Shown here: piece after piece, positions 32,496 through 44,869 of the stretch
How the letters are laid out: every line of letters starts with the position of its first letter
Position numbering within the stretch: the first letter of the stretch is position 1
Origin: Pleurotus djamor
Taxonomy: Eukaryota > Basidiomycota > Agaricomycetes > Agaricales > Pleurotaceae
NCBI GenBank assembly: GCA_029747585.1
Contig: JAPEVF010000153.1
Coordinates: forward strand, 1-64,000
Direction: 5' to 3'
DNA length: 64,000 nucleotides
Position numbers and translations under genes: made by a program
Notes under the pieces: model-generated
The model's database searches: none
What the model saw: the letters and a program-made list of their open reading frames with translations, nothing else
Told to the model about the DNA's origin: nothing

Positions 32496-33520
32496 ATGGT
32501 CGGAAAGCTTCTAACACCAATGTCTCAACCACACCACGCCGTCACCTTCACTCTCGACATCCCTGAGCAGACCCAAGACTTCATATCCTTCAGAACCCAT
32601 AATCGAAACGACGCAGAGTCTGTCGACGGTCGTCCGGCTCAGGGCACCAATTCTGATGGTCACACAGATAGCGGCCTACATAAATGTACATTTTCAACCC
32701 CTCTCTGTAACATCACTTACCCAACTCCATCCTTTTCCTTTCTAGCCGTCGTCAAACTTATATCCCACTTCCAAACACACATGGGCGTCCGACGGAAGCA
32801 GGGGACTGGTTGGTTTGTGGCATCCAATATAATCGTGACCGCCGGGCACCTCGTCTATGACAGGGAGCAGAGCAACTGGGGCCGTTGCATCTCGGTCGAG
32901 ATTTACATGCCTTGCGAAGAAGACCAGTCTGTCAATATACCAGACTCGGACGCTCAAGTTTGCGTTCACTATGGTCATCAGGTCATCACTACAGAGCACT
33001 GGGTCCGGCCACATCCAAATTCTGACGCACAAGCTCGTCGAAATGATATTGCGTTCATCCGCTTTCGAGAACCATCCCATGTCCAGTTGGATGCTCGAAA
33101 TACACCAGCATGCCCTCTTCCACACGCAATCTCTTCATCCCCTATCCAGGAGCCAAGGAAGAGCCTGACGCCGTGCACGGACATCGCGCGCTCACCACTT
33201 GGGACGTCGACAACGACAAAGACCACATGATCACGCACCAGATTTCAACGCGTTGTGACCAGTCCGGTGCCCCAATCATCGCCGAAACTGAGGAAGGAAG
33301 GGTTGTGGTTGGTACCCATTGCTACGGCGCGGGTGAAAGGGGCCCAAGTAACCTCGGCACTTCTATCGGTGGCAAATGGGGGATCGACTATCCCAAGTAC
33401 CTTGCTTTGTTCAACCGCCCAGATGCTTTTGATCCTCTGCCGATCAGATTGCGCCTCGTTCCCCTTGACCCTACCGTCTCAGCAATCAGTGTTGCTGCTA
33501 CTCAACGGGACAATAAGTGA
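32496..33520 (+). CDS. V8/trypsin-like serine protease, single frameshift
   Basis: Two exons (32496-32685, 32746 onward; 60-nt intron GTACAT..TTCTAG, phase 1). The catalytic triad is visible: His in FVASNIIVTAGHLVY, Asp in RRNDIAFIRF and Ser in RCDQSGAPII, followed by VVVGTHCYGAG. This order and spacing fit the glutamyl-endopeptidase (V8) branch of chymotrypsin-fold proteases. About 80 N-terminal residues precede the domain; I see no signal peptide. Between the Asp and Ser blocks the frame moves by one base near 33100-33125; one more C in the CCC at about 33112-33114 would rejoin them (TPACPS..YPGAKEEP). It is either a sequencing error or a recent frameshift. The protein ends at 33520. Confidence 0.72.
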
Positions 33521-33657
33521 ACCGTCCATCCCGTCGTACGCACCATCCTTTCCTAAGCGTACCGCGCCACACCTCTGTATTTATAGTTTGTATAATCCTC
33601 TCCAAAATATATTGTTGCCTTTGATCTAGGAACTGACACCGGGGCACATACCTACTG

Positions 33658-35438
33658 TCACGATCCTAAAAAATCTCCTTCTCTTCTACCAAGGACATTT
33701 GAATGAGCATCCCCAAACCACGCCGCATTTCCGCCCGTCCCACTCCTAGTCCCAGTAACAGAAACAAAGATAGAATCACCAACGGGCGCAGTGAGGGTAC
33801 TCAGCTGCGCTCTTCTACATGCATCCTCTCTCAGTCGAAGGAGGATACGCGCGGAAAAAATTGAGTGGAGGGTCCTCTGTGGTCTAGTAGGTCTCTCAAT
33901 GAGAGGTTGGACTGCGAAACATGAACGGAGACTAACGCGAGAAGGACGAGAGCAAACTCGCGGTCCTACGCCGGGAAGTAAGCAAATTACCAAGGATCCC
34001 GAGGTACCTGTTGACGCTGACATACCGCAAAGAGGAGCACCATAGCATTCGCGAAAGAGACAGCTAACATGCGAAACGGGTGAATAACGAGTGATAAAAG
34101 CATGATGATAAAACGTCGACGACTTACCTGCTAGAACCGTGTAATACAGAACGCCTTCGAAGAAACAACTCTTCTCAGAATATATAACACGTCAAGATTT
34201 ATGGGTAGACGCACCGTCTTGGTAGAACTTGAACAGAAACGACGAAGAGGATGAAGATGAATACTTGATCTTCGGATGAACTGAAACGTCATCAGTGCAA
34301 CTGTTTAGTCGGCTAGAGCTCGGGACAGCAGTTAAAAAGCCAACATACGATCTCTCAGTCCTTTGATCACAGTAAGGATCAGCATGACTTGCAAAACGAA
34401 TCAAACACCAGTCAGACAGCCGACAAGCATGAAGCCTAGGAGAGGGCACGCACTGATCTCAAACGCCATGAGAACGAGAAACGAGATATACGTTGCGTTG
34501 TCTTCAAACTTGATATGACAACCGCGCATCGAGGTTTCAGCAGGTATGTCTCCCACTATCAGATCCAATATAACAACCAGAAAACGATGAGTGCACGGAG
34601 AGAAGAAAAGGAAGGTACTCACACGACACATGCCTCAAAAACGTAGCGTACATAAGAGAGCCAACGACGATAGCTACCAGCGCCAACACGAGGAGAAAAA
34701 TTCCGCATTTTCTTGATTGGTTCCACATCGCCCAGACGCGGAGGAGCATAATGGCTACATTACAAAGCGAAGAAGTCAGTCAGTCGATCAAGGAGGCAAG
34801 AGGACTTCAGGCAGCAAAGTGTGGGAGGACGTACTTTCAGCGACCATCAACCCGGCTAAGACGATCCCTAAACCGAACGGCAGTCAATCAATTCAATCAA
34901 TTAATGTTCCCATCACCGCGTCGCTTTGAAAACCCGTACTCACACCCGTTGACCAGGTTCAACACCCCACACAACTTCGCAGACATAACCGGAGGCCCAA
35001 GGATACCTTTGCATCGTTTAACGTAGCTCAGCAAACCATCGACCTCCAAGGAATAAGCACATACTCCAGGTCCACGGCACGATATTCAAATACGGCGAAT
35101 ACCTCGTCAAGAAGTACAGCACCTTTCCTAGACTCCAGGACGTCGACCAGACGAACTGGATTTCGTCATTGATCGTTAACACATGGTCATAGACCTGACA
35201 ATCGAACGGGTTTGCTAAGAAAGTGGGAAACCTAAGTGATGGGGTACTCACTTGTAGAAATTCGAATGATACTGCATCAAAGGAGTGTCAACGAAGCCTG
35301 CGCGTGGGAGGTGCTGTCAGGTCATACTGGTAACATACTACGACAGCGGTATGTAAGCATGCGAGAACGACACCCATAGCATGAAAAGCTTACAGAGGTT
35401 TGAAGGATCGTAAACAATGAACCAAGGTCTGAGCTCAT
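33658..35438 (-). CDS. DUF6533-family seven-helix membrane protein (E1)
   Basis: A 14-exon gene reconstructed by matching exon lengths to its paralogues. Exon 1 is MSSDLGSLFTILQTS (45 nt, start at 35438). Then come a 10-nt exon (about 35331-35340), a 20-nt exon, the DUF6533 exon VYDHVLTINDEIQFVW..LGKVLYFLTRYSPYL, a 63-nt and a 33-nt exon, and TM exons including IMLLRVWAMWNQSRKCGIF. The end is the conserved cytosolic tail LHSIFSARILLRLREDA..LTAPVGDSIFV..AAWFGDAHSNV, with the stop at 33658. All joins keep phase, so the copy looks intact. The family is predicted to have about seven helices with a C-terminal tail inside; no ligand or activity is known. A GPCR-like role is only a guess. Confidence 0.82.
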
Positions 35439-36705
35439 GACGGCGGAGTAAACATCAATGAAGATCTAATTTGAGCATCGAGGTACTTATGAAGGATGCT
35501 GGTAGACGCAGGGCGGACCGTAGGCTGTGATGAAGGGTGCGTTTCTGATGAGACAAGAAGTAGATCAGCAACAAACACAAGACGTCCTTAGAGATGTCAG
35601 AAGAAAGAGTCCAGGCGGGAAGGTGATAGTTGAACGTTGAACGGTGATACGTTGATCGTCTGATCGTTGCACCGAGATGCTGAACGAGTAACTTGATTGG
35701 TGAGTTCCCCAATGAGTGAAAACCAAGAGCGTAGACTCCAAGGATGCCGAGCGAGACCTAATTCCAGCCATTGTTGCCCCAAGGGTCGTGTTCCAACGTT
35801 ACAAAGAGCGTGTATAAGTCCGAGCCGAGAAGGGCGACTGAGTTAATCTTTTACACTTACATGTCATGGAGAACATTGTTGAGTAACCAAGACTTCAACC
35901 CTCGTTTCCCCATCAGGGTGGCTGATTGATTGCATGAGAAGAACCCCTACTGGTAGGTAATAGATAGTACGTTAGCAATGCCCATTGTCTTTGGAGGTAT
36001 CAGCGTTCACCTTGCCAATATCTGGAGACGTAAATTTGACCGTTCCCAAGCCAAGTTCGTTGCGCTAAGTGGTGGGCTCGGGTTCGACAAACCATCCCAC
36101 TTGACGGAACGGACTCCGGAGGCAGCTCTTAGACTTAGCTTTCACACAGAGTCGAGCAAAAGTCTCTGTTACACAGCGAGAGAAAGCCTTGGGCCAGGAC
36201 TTGTCAGAGGCGAATTTGAGGCGAATGGAGAACGAGTAGCTGTAGCCATAGCCAACGATGATCGATGATCGGTTGAACCCGAGGTCTGCCGTTACGTAAC
36301 CTAGGCGCGGAAGCAGATTCCGTTCCTTGACTTGGGCTAGCGGGCCGCTGCCTGTGGCACGGCGTGAACGAGTCCGAAACAAGAATATCAATAATGAGCT
36401 CGATGTCACGAACTAGCCTCGTGACCAGACCGCTATGAGGTCGTCGCTTGAAAAGGAGACCGTTGATAGAAGCCTCTATGACGGGAGGATGACAGTTGAT
36501 CCTCTTTGTAGTATAGAGGCTGGTTGATGTTTTGGCTGGAGGTCGGTTCGGGGCTGGAAATTCGGCAGAGATGGCATTCCATGTATGGTAGGTAGAAGTC
36601 ATATGCTTGTGTCGAGCCAAGCTCTCGGGCACGAGGCTGTGATCATCTTATCTAGACGCGTCGCGTTGATTGTTTACTCGTCGCGTCTTCCTAATACACG
36701 AAGCG
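35439..36705. other. Intergenic, no gene recognised
   Basis: 1.3 kb of short overlapping frames. A few GTTGAACG/GATCGT-type short repeats near 35630-35670. Nothing else supported. Confidence 0.35.
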
Positions 36706-37324
36706 ATGGATCCCAACCGCACTCCCCACTATTGGGCAACACCTTTGGCACCACCCATGCCTGTCGTTCCCGCAACGCCATTTGGAACAATGTACCCATC
36801 TGTGGCGCTCACAGCCTTCTATTACCCGCCACCACCAGTCACAACTCCTCCCTTGATGACGCGACCTATCCCAGTTCACGTCGACCAGAGGCTGGCCAAC
36901 AAGCATCAGAAGAAAAACATTCCCCCTCCATCCTTGCCAGCCAAAAAGCCGCGCGCATCCCCTCGAACCTGGGAACAAAAGCAACATTTGACGATCACCA
37001 AGTTTTGAGCACTCGATCAAGGCATGTGTCTGGGACTTTGAGTCCTGGACATACCACCAGCCTTCCTCGTCCTTCTGCACCCTTGAGACCTCAAACGAGC
37101 TGTCATTCAAGACGCCCAAGGACCCCAACTTCGCCTCCAACAGCATCTGAGCGGTGAAGACCAGAGGTTCAACCTGAAGCCCCTCAAAATCATCATCAAG
37201 ACCTCCATCAACCAAGGTATGTAACTGCTCAACGTACCATTCACAAATGTTGAACTTAGGGTCTTCCAGACGATCAGACTCCTTCGGAAATGAGTGGTTG
37301 TACGCCTGGTCATACACAGTGTGA
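36706..37324 (+). CDS. Hypothetical proline-rich protein, two apparent frameshifts
   Basis: The ATG at 36706 opens a Pro/Thr-rich N-terminus (MDPNRTPHYWATPLAPP) and a basic stretch (KHQKKN..PAKKPRASPRTW). The frame closes in a TTTT run near 37003-37006; with three T it continues as EHSIKACVWDFESWTYHQ..SFKTPKDP. It then needs one more C in the CCCC near 37112-37115 to read QLRLQQHLSGEDQRFNLKP. A GTATGT..CTTAG intron joins KTSINQ to GSSRRSDSFGNEWLYAWSYTV and a stop at 37322-37324. A long minus-strand frame (36691-37437) overlaps; I prefer the plus strand because of the splice-consistent ending. No domain recognised. Confidence 0.42.
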
Positions 37325-39127
37325 TGAGTCAACGACGTGTGACTTAAAGCAAACCGCAACGTACCAGGAGGTAAGTAAACATCTCCATCTCCTGGAAACC
37401 CCACCTCACAACCAATCTCTAGCATCCAAATATGCACGATAGCCGCGAACCATTTGCATACACAAGATCCAAGAAATTCTGCCAGTGCACAGCAAGTTCG
37501 TCCTCCTCGCTACCGATTTCCCGCTCCAAAGTCTCCGGTTCGCTCGAGAACACCAAGTCATTCACAGCACCACTCGTGTGTCGACGGAATAGACCAGAAA
37601 GGTGGACGGTTGAGGTCCCGAGAGAAAAGCCGATGATAAGCAGGGAGACGTTTGAATGGCTAGGTGCATGATGGAGTTGATCGTGAGCAAGATACGGCGG
37701 CAGTCGACGAGATAAGGCACCAGAGTGGAAATTGGGATGAAGTTGGGATGAAGGGATTAAAACGCGCTCCGTCCGGAAATGTGAGGGGCGTGCGTGATGC
37801 GATGAAAACGATTGAAGCCCAAAGAAAGGATATATGCGCGTCATGCTGAAGAAGGTGGATAATAGACGCGAAGAAATGATAAAACGCGGTTGTGAGGTGT
37901 TACGTCGTATGGGAGAGGGTTATATGCGCGTCATCCCGCCGACAAAGTCGCCTAGAAGGAGAGCCTAAGATGATAAGACGTTATCCTCGAGGTTTGGCGT
38001 CGATTAGGCAAAAGGTGAGGCGAGAAGACTGAAGTTGAATGTTTGCCAACGCGACCAAAACACGCGTTATACGACTCCTCCAGCCCAGCGGGCGAGGTTT
38101 CGGACGCGTAAGACAGAACTCGTCAGTTCGAACGACGCGGTCGATTTTGGTCCCTGCGGGAGTATGGTCGATGAAGGGTCGAAAAAAGGGGGAAATATGG
38201 GGAATTTGAGTTCGCGACCAAAGGCGGTATCGCCAACAAAGTAGAGGATGTGAGGGAAAGGGACCACCGGGGCCCATAACCTGTTGAAAAGATGGGATGG
38301 CTTGCATGGCCAAATTGTTTGTAGTGGGCGCCAACTGAGGCCACGATCATTACATAAGCTTGGGTTGAGAAGCCTCGATTATTAAGCATGATAAGTCGGT
38401 GTGGGAATGTCAAACTAACAAATAGATACAAAGTGATTGACCAATCAAAAACCCGCCAGAAAATGGTAGTGACCAATCAGAAATCCAGAAACTGCGAAAT
38501 TACATAATTTGTCAACGATTGCGCTAACCGTTGGGAAAAGAACGAGCCTCCATTTCATTTCGGACTCGTAAAATTGGTTCCGCTTTGCCCCAGTGGCCTC
38601 TCGCCTACTTACGTCTTACTGGCAGTCTGGCGCGCTGTTCACCCTGGACCTATGTTCCACTCGTCATGTACGTTCGTCCTCTTGAGTTCACAGCTGCTGG
38701 TCCGTAATTTGCATCTCGAAGAACTTCAATCTATTCCGTTTTCGCTTGAAACTCTGCTATCACATTCAGACTTAAATAAGGCCTAAAGCTTTAACGGAGC
38801 AAAATCTGTGCATGGGCCCCTTCGAGCTCCCAGCTTCTGCTTTCCTATTCGCTGGATATGGCTGCGGCTGCTTTCAGGCTTCTTCTGTTCCTTACACCTC
38901 GAACAACCTTCCTTTAGACCCTTGAATAAGGCTCACACGTCCATCTCACCATCACAGTCTCACTAGTCACGAAATCAGATTGCACTTGTGGCCAGCCAAC
39001 AAGGCATCACTGGTGATCGATGACCATCACATCTGCAGAGCCCACGTCCTTAAATGCCCTGTGAGCACAAACGCCTCGAAATTCCCTCCGTCATCCAAGT
39101 TTCCCTTGCGATTCTTTTCTCTCTACC
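37325..39127. other. Intergenic, no supported gene
   Basis: About 1.8 kb. A minus-strand frame 37419-37844 and frames near 38.0-38.5 kb lack motifs and reliable splice sites. Confidence 0.35.
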
Positions 39128-41015
39128 ATGGCCCCGGAGGTCGATTATTTTTCTGCTGCTCAGTCGGCGAATGTAAGCCTCGAATAATGCTTGGATGCCA
39201 TGACTAACTTTGTCTCCTGTAGTATGTTCTACGTACGCACATCCTCGTTCCCCCCAACCAGATACATGATGGACCTCTTGTTTAGTCGCGTTTTCGTGTC
39301 TACAGGTCAGCTCTTGCTATTTATCGGCCAACTGGCGCACAAAATATGACATTTTAACCCATGGAGTGTGAAGGTCTACGATCATATCATTACGATTCAA
39401 CTTGAAGTACAATATGTTTGGTCACGAGCTTGGTGTCTCGGGAAGGTTCTCTACTTCCTTACGCGTTACTCTCCATATCTTAACATCTTCCTTGCGATCT
39501 GGCGTGCGTCACGTTAACACTCCATCGTAATCTCTCTCGCTGTCAAGTTCCCACTGAGTGCTGTGCCGTTTAGGTTACATGGGGCCGTCCAACATGTCCA
39601 CCCAACTATGTGACAACCTGAACCGAATCGACGGCTGTCAGTATCCGAGCTTGAATACTTCACTTCTCGAATTGACTTGCTGGTTCTTAGGGATCAATGT
39701 ATTTGGCTTGGTCGTCGCCGAAGGTGAGTACACCCCAATTCAATGTACCTCAATCCAATCCAATCCTTCGTTTTCTGACTGTGGTTGATATTTTCCCTCC
39801 ACTCCTAGCCATCATGCTTCTTCGTGTTTGGGCGATGCACAACCAGTCTCGCAGATTTGGGGTGCTCCTTCTAGTGCTTGCCGTAGTGTCCATTGTCTTG
39901 GGGTGCATCGCGTATGCTATGTTTCTCAGACACACATCTTGTAAGCATGCCCTCCAGTAATACTCTACCTCCGTTGTTCCAAGCTAACATTTATGGTCCG
40001 ATACACATCTTGTCCATCTACAATTTGGTGTAAACAGCTAGTCACATTGCACTGAAAGATGCCTCACTTCCTGGTTGTCACTTCAATTATGAATCGAACA
40101 ATACGTTCATTTCGTATCTTGTTATCATCCAATTCTAGTCATGCTTGTCCTCACAGTGATCAAAGGAATGAAAGATCGTTCGTGTCGTTTTCACTTCAGA
40201 TCCTCGCTCATCGGACTGAGCGAAAACCTCCATTTTTCAGTCAGCCAAGTCACTCAAAGCCCATCGTCGTTGTTTCTGCTCAAGTTCTATCGGGATGGTG
40301 AGCACTTATACCTACCCCCTCGGCATCAACCATAATTGAACGATCACTTCAATCCATACAAATCCCTGTGATAGGTGTGTTGTATTACGTGGTCTTAGCG
40401 AGTAAGTAATCCATCCCGTTGAATATGTTAGGAGAATAGTGTGCTGAATCCGTGCGCGAGTTAGGTATCTCCTTCGCGAACGTGTTGGTTCTCCTGTTCG
40501 CCGTGAGTACTGACTGGGATCTCCCACCATATTTCTGACGAATCTAAATGACACGCGGAAAAGACCCTCCGCTTCGCTACTCTCCTCGCCACGTGAGTCA
40601 CCCCCATGACCTCTCTACACGAACCCCATTGAATATTGACATGCCAACCCTCCTTTCTGCACTCATGCACAACCACTCCACTCCACTCCGATCCGATCCA
40701 CGCTTTGTAGACCACAACATGTTTTCCATTCCATCCTCTCCGCGCGAATCTTGCTTCGACTCCGGGAGGATGCGCATCAACGCGGGGAGGTGGGCACACT
40801 CAGCGCTGGGCCAGTCACAACGGGAAGCTCGATCTTCGCCACTGAAACGATGAAAGTGGTGCCTGATGGGGAAACNACATTGGATGGGAAGAGGAGAGAG
40901 AAGGACGTCGGCGTGGTTTGGAGATGCGAATTCGAATGTTGGTATTGGTGCTGGTGGCGGTGGGGATGGGAATCAAAGGAATCGTGGACTTGGTGGTGGT
41001 GATTTGGGTATTTGA
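39128..41015 (+). pseudogene. DUF6533-family membrane protein (E2), internal deletion
   Basis: Exons 1-7 match the family exactly: 39128-39172 (MAPEVDYFSAAQSAN), 39223-39232 (10 nt), 39286-39305 (20 nt), 39374-39503 (130 nt, VYDHIITIQLEVQYVW), 39574-39636, 39691-39723 and 39809-39940. In exon 8 (from 40038) the paralogues read SYLVLMVFEI then a GT donor. E2 runs from SYLVI straight into an intron tail (CAATTCTAG) and hits an in-frame TAG at 40136-40138, so the exon end and the donor are deleted. Exons 9-14 persist, including the tail HSILSARILLRLREDA. Ignoring the 'n' at 40876 gives the family end TSAWFGDANSNVG and a stop at 41013-41015. The product should stop after about four helices. Confidence 0.75.
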
Positions 41016-42359
41016 GGACGGACTTGAAATTTATACTTATGTCCTCGCTTCGACTTGAACTGCCCACACGCTCACGCACTGATCTCAACGGAGCAACGAG
41101 AATACGCGTCGCGTCGGATCGGTATCTGTTCAAACTTGCTTTCTTTGCCTCCGAAAAGCGCTCCCAGCTCACTATGAGAACAATGAGTAGAGTGACGCTT
41201 CGAAGGTGTATCGAGCGAGTGACCTCAGGGAACTTGGAAGTAGGGTCCCGGACAGGACGCAGATCGCTTTCTCAACGCTTTCTAGAAAAGAACGGACTTG
41301 ATCGATGCGCAGGGATGTGCATGGATGAGTGGAGAATAACTCCGAGGTTGGAGCCGCGCGTCCACCCGTCATCCTCATACTTAGCTGGAGACTTCCAGCA
41401 TTTCGGAGGTAAATTATCTTGAAATTATCCAGGGAGTCGTAGACCCTGGAGCGGAATCAAATTTCCTTATTTGTGCCTGCTTGACTTACATGTTGGCCAA
41501 TTGATCGGGGCTTGAAATTTGGAAACGCCAGCCCGAAGGTAGACAATGGCCGCCAGCAACTCATCTAAGTTCGCGAGAAGTGGTCCCTTGGTGGTACCGC
41601 TATGCACATTGCACAATCCAACACTCAGTCCAGAGCTTCATTACGACTTCTCAAACTCGCATTTTCTCACTTTGGTCGCCCCCTTGATTGCCCCTTGAGT
41701 TCATATCCTCTGACTGACCTCGGCTGAATCAACTAGGAAGGAAGGTTCTGCGTCTGTCAGTGAGAGTACGGCCAATTTAGGTGAGTAGTAGTCCTACTGA
41801 TATACGCGTTATTCATGATACTTACATAGAGTCCTTGAAAACGTTCAAAGAGCTCGAAAGTTCTTCCAAGTTAGAGCCGTCTTGAGACTCGCTCAGGCAG
41901 ACGACCTTTAGTTGAAGTAGAAAGTCCTTCAAACGAGGTTGGTTCTACGCAGTACGAAACGTTGGTACGTACTCATGAGGACGGTCTCTGCCCTGCGCTC
42001 ACGTCACAGTCTCCAATCAGGCACGACGTTGACCGATTGCAACAATGCTCCTGCGCTGAATGGACCTTCAGCGCAACTTTTCATCAAACATCGTTCATCA
42101 AACATCGAGGCATCAAGGCATCAACGGTGTCTACTCAAATTCGTCAGGCCCGTGATGACTTACACAAGGCTCTCCATGCCTACCAACTCCCATCATGATC
42201 AATGATCATACAAACCGCCAATCTCTGCCGCTGATGTCCTTCAGCCAGTACATCAGTATTCAGTTCATGAGCGTCAGAGTCCCAGGCCTTCCAGTCAAAT
42301 ACCTCTCGAAGCATGACACTCGGCGCGCTGCCTTTCCCCCACGATCTTAACTTATAGCC
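41016..42359. other. Intergenic between E2 and E3
   Basis: 1.3 kb with only shadow frames. A small direct repeat CATCAAACATCG occurs twice near 42080-42110. Confidence 0.35.
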
Positions 42360-44122
42360 ATGAGCCCGGAGCTCTATTTCCTTTCGATAGCCCAGCGAAC
42401 TGCAGTGAGCGCTTTGTGCCCTATCGTTATGTGTGCATTTCCTCACCATCGTTACTGCAGTATAGTCTAAGTGCGTTCCCACTCATGTCCCCGCCATGAC
42501 TTGTACCGCTCACACGTTCCCTGTTTCTCTTCAGTTGCCTTTGCCTGTTTACTCGTAAGTCCAACCGCCTCTGAATCTCCCCTCCAACTTTCCTCTAAAT
42601 TAATTTTCACAGCTTTATGACCACATCATCACTATGAGCGACGAAATCCAATACGTATGGTCCACCCCATGGGGCCTCGGCAAAGTCCTGTTCTTTCTCA
42701 CTCGGTACATCCCATACCTCGACATCATATCAGGCGTGTGGCGTACGNCCCCCCTCTTTTCTTCCTCATCCATGTATTTTCACTAATTTGGTGACGTCCA
42801 CAGGCTACATGGGATCACCAACGATGTCCCACGATTTATGCATCGCTCTCAACCAAGTTAGCGGGTGTAAGTACACATCCTTGTCCGCTTCGTTCAAGAA
42901 ATCCTCACGCGCAATCCTCCCTCTAGGGATTTGTGTAGCCGGGTTACTCGTCGCTGAAGGTACGTCGCTCTAACCAACCTCCCGTTCCGAACCTCCGCTC
43001 ATGATAAATCGTATCCATAGTCATCATGGTCCTCCGAGTCTGGGCAATCTACAACCAATCCCGCAAAATGGGTGTATTCCTCATCATCTCCGCTCTCACA
43101 TGCATCATCATCGGCGGGATCATGTATGGCGTCTTTGTCAAATCAACGGGTGCGTATCACATCAAACTTACCCTTCCCTGCCCATCCCTTTTCTTTGGCG
43201 TCCGCTGATGCTATTTATTTTGGGCATCAGCGATCGACACGAGTTCTGGTTTTCGCGAACTCACATCCCTCCGTGGATGTCGCTTCAGCGCCGAAAGCAA
43301 CACATCCTACATCTCCTTCCTCCTTCTCATGACCTTTGAAATGCGTGCGCATCCCTCACGCTCTTCCTCTTCCGTTTTCTGATTTCTTTCGCGTTTGCCA
43401 CCAGTAATGCTGCTCCTTACGATACTCAAAGGGATCAACGATCGTATGTCCTCCTTCAAACCCTTTGCTCCTCCTTATGGCCTTATTTACTGCCTCCATA
43501 GTCGGCCCGAAACTCAACTTGTCCAGTTCAACTTCTTCCTTTCTCTTCAAATTCTACCAAGACGGTGCGTGCCACCCTCCCGTCCCCATCACCCCATTAA
43601 CAACTACACATATCTGACCACCATTCTCGCGTATAGGCGTCTTGTATTACACAGTCCTCTCAGGTCCGCCGTCCCTCTAATCCGTATACTCCGTCATCTA
43701 AACTCAATTTCAGCGATATCTCTCGCGAACGTGATCGTGCTCCTCGTCGCCGTACGTTTGCGTTATCTCCATTCAATCGTCCTCTCATATTCTCCAACTT
43801 TAGGATCGTCACCTAGCTATCATCCTCGTCTCGTAAGTCCCCTCCCTTAACCCAACCTCCCTCCTCTTCGCCCCAAAAACTCACATCTCCATTCTACAAT
43901 TGCAGCCCCCAGTGTGCCCTCCACTCCATCTTCTCCGCCCGCATCCTCCTACGCCTGCGCGAAGACGCACATCGACGTGATCAAATTCCAACGCTCACCG
44001 CGCCTGTCGGAGAGTCAATCTTCGTCACTCGAACCGATATTTTCACTGGGGTCTCGAGACGAACAAGCTGGTTTGGCGATGCGCGTTCCAACGTCGTTGG
44101 TGGACATCGCTATTCTTCCTGA
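42360..44122 (+). CDS. DUF6533-family seven-helix membrane protein (E3), intact
   Basis: The best resolved family member: 14 exons at 42360-42404, 42461-42470, 42535-42554, 42613-42742, 42804-42866, 42927-42959, 43021-43149, 43231-43344, 43405-43443, 43502-43564, 43637-43663, 43714-43751, 43804-43832 and 43906-44122. They total 957 nt, 318 aa, all in phase. The N-terminus is MSPELYFLSIAQRTA. The DUF6533 signature LYDHIITMSDEIQYVW..LGKVLFFLTRY is in exon 4. Helices follow in LRVWAIYNQSRKMGVFLII, YISFLLLMTFE, LMLLLTILKGIND, VLYYTVLS and ISLANVIVLLVA. The tail HSIFSARILLRLREDAHRR..WFGDARSNVVGG closes the protein. The 'n' at 42747 falls in an intron. Predicted plasma-membrane or endomembrane protein of unknown role. 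Confidence 0.88.
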
Positions 44123-44869
44123 GATACGTTGTGATACCATGGAGCACCCCGAGTTGAAGTGCAACACACGATACTATACTTTATCACACACATGCAGATA
44201 CGAACCCTAATCTCGGCTACGCATCACGCGCGCCGTTGACTCTTTTGGTACTCTTTAACTGCTACCTTGAAAAACCCCTTCCTATAAGTATTCCACAAGA
44301 TCGCGATCGGAGATCCGCCCAGGTTATACTTGGACAACTTCCTTCTCGGTAACGACGCCGAGTTGTAAGTAAGTAAATAGAGGTCCACTTCTAAAAACGT
44401 TCGATCGCGAAGCACGAAGCCCGATTTCCTGATAAACATACTCTGAGCCTAGTCGTGCCTACTTTAAGTTCAACCTTCTTTCCTTGCTCCTCTTCGTACA
44501 TTGCTGTTTCTTCAGACTCAGACTGTAAAGGAGATTGAAGAAAATTGGGAGTTGGAAGCCATGGTGACGCCAGTCTGGCTCCCGGCGAGTATACATAGGC
44601 ATTGCCACACTGGGGAGCTTGAAGGCGGCCGTCAAACAGCTGTAGACCTCGTCGGGGCCATGGGGGGTGTACATTAATAATACAAGAATATTGCGAGAAT
44701 ACCGACCGAAACTAAGGAGAAATACTCTACAGACAAGGATTGGGTATAGCTAGTAAATGAATAAATAAATAACGAAGGGCATTCCAGGCATCAGGATAAG
44801 GAATGACACATTTTGTGGGATAGTTCATGAGTTTCTTGTGGTTAGACAAGTCATACATATCCTTTCCCC
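44123..44869. other. Intergenic between convergent E3 and E4
   Basis: 3' flanks of two convergent genes. Short frames only. Confidence 0.4.

Noticed and set aside
33791..34045. Plus-strand frame over the E1 3' exon
   Set aside because: Shadow of the conserved LLRLREDA tail on the other strand; the same artefact recurs over E4 and E5.
36691..37437. 248-codon minus-strand frame
   Set aside because: Its C-terminal part is low-complexity Trp/Cys/Arg sequence, the usual look of an antisense to Pro-rich coding; the plus strand offers splice-consistent exons. Not fully excluded.
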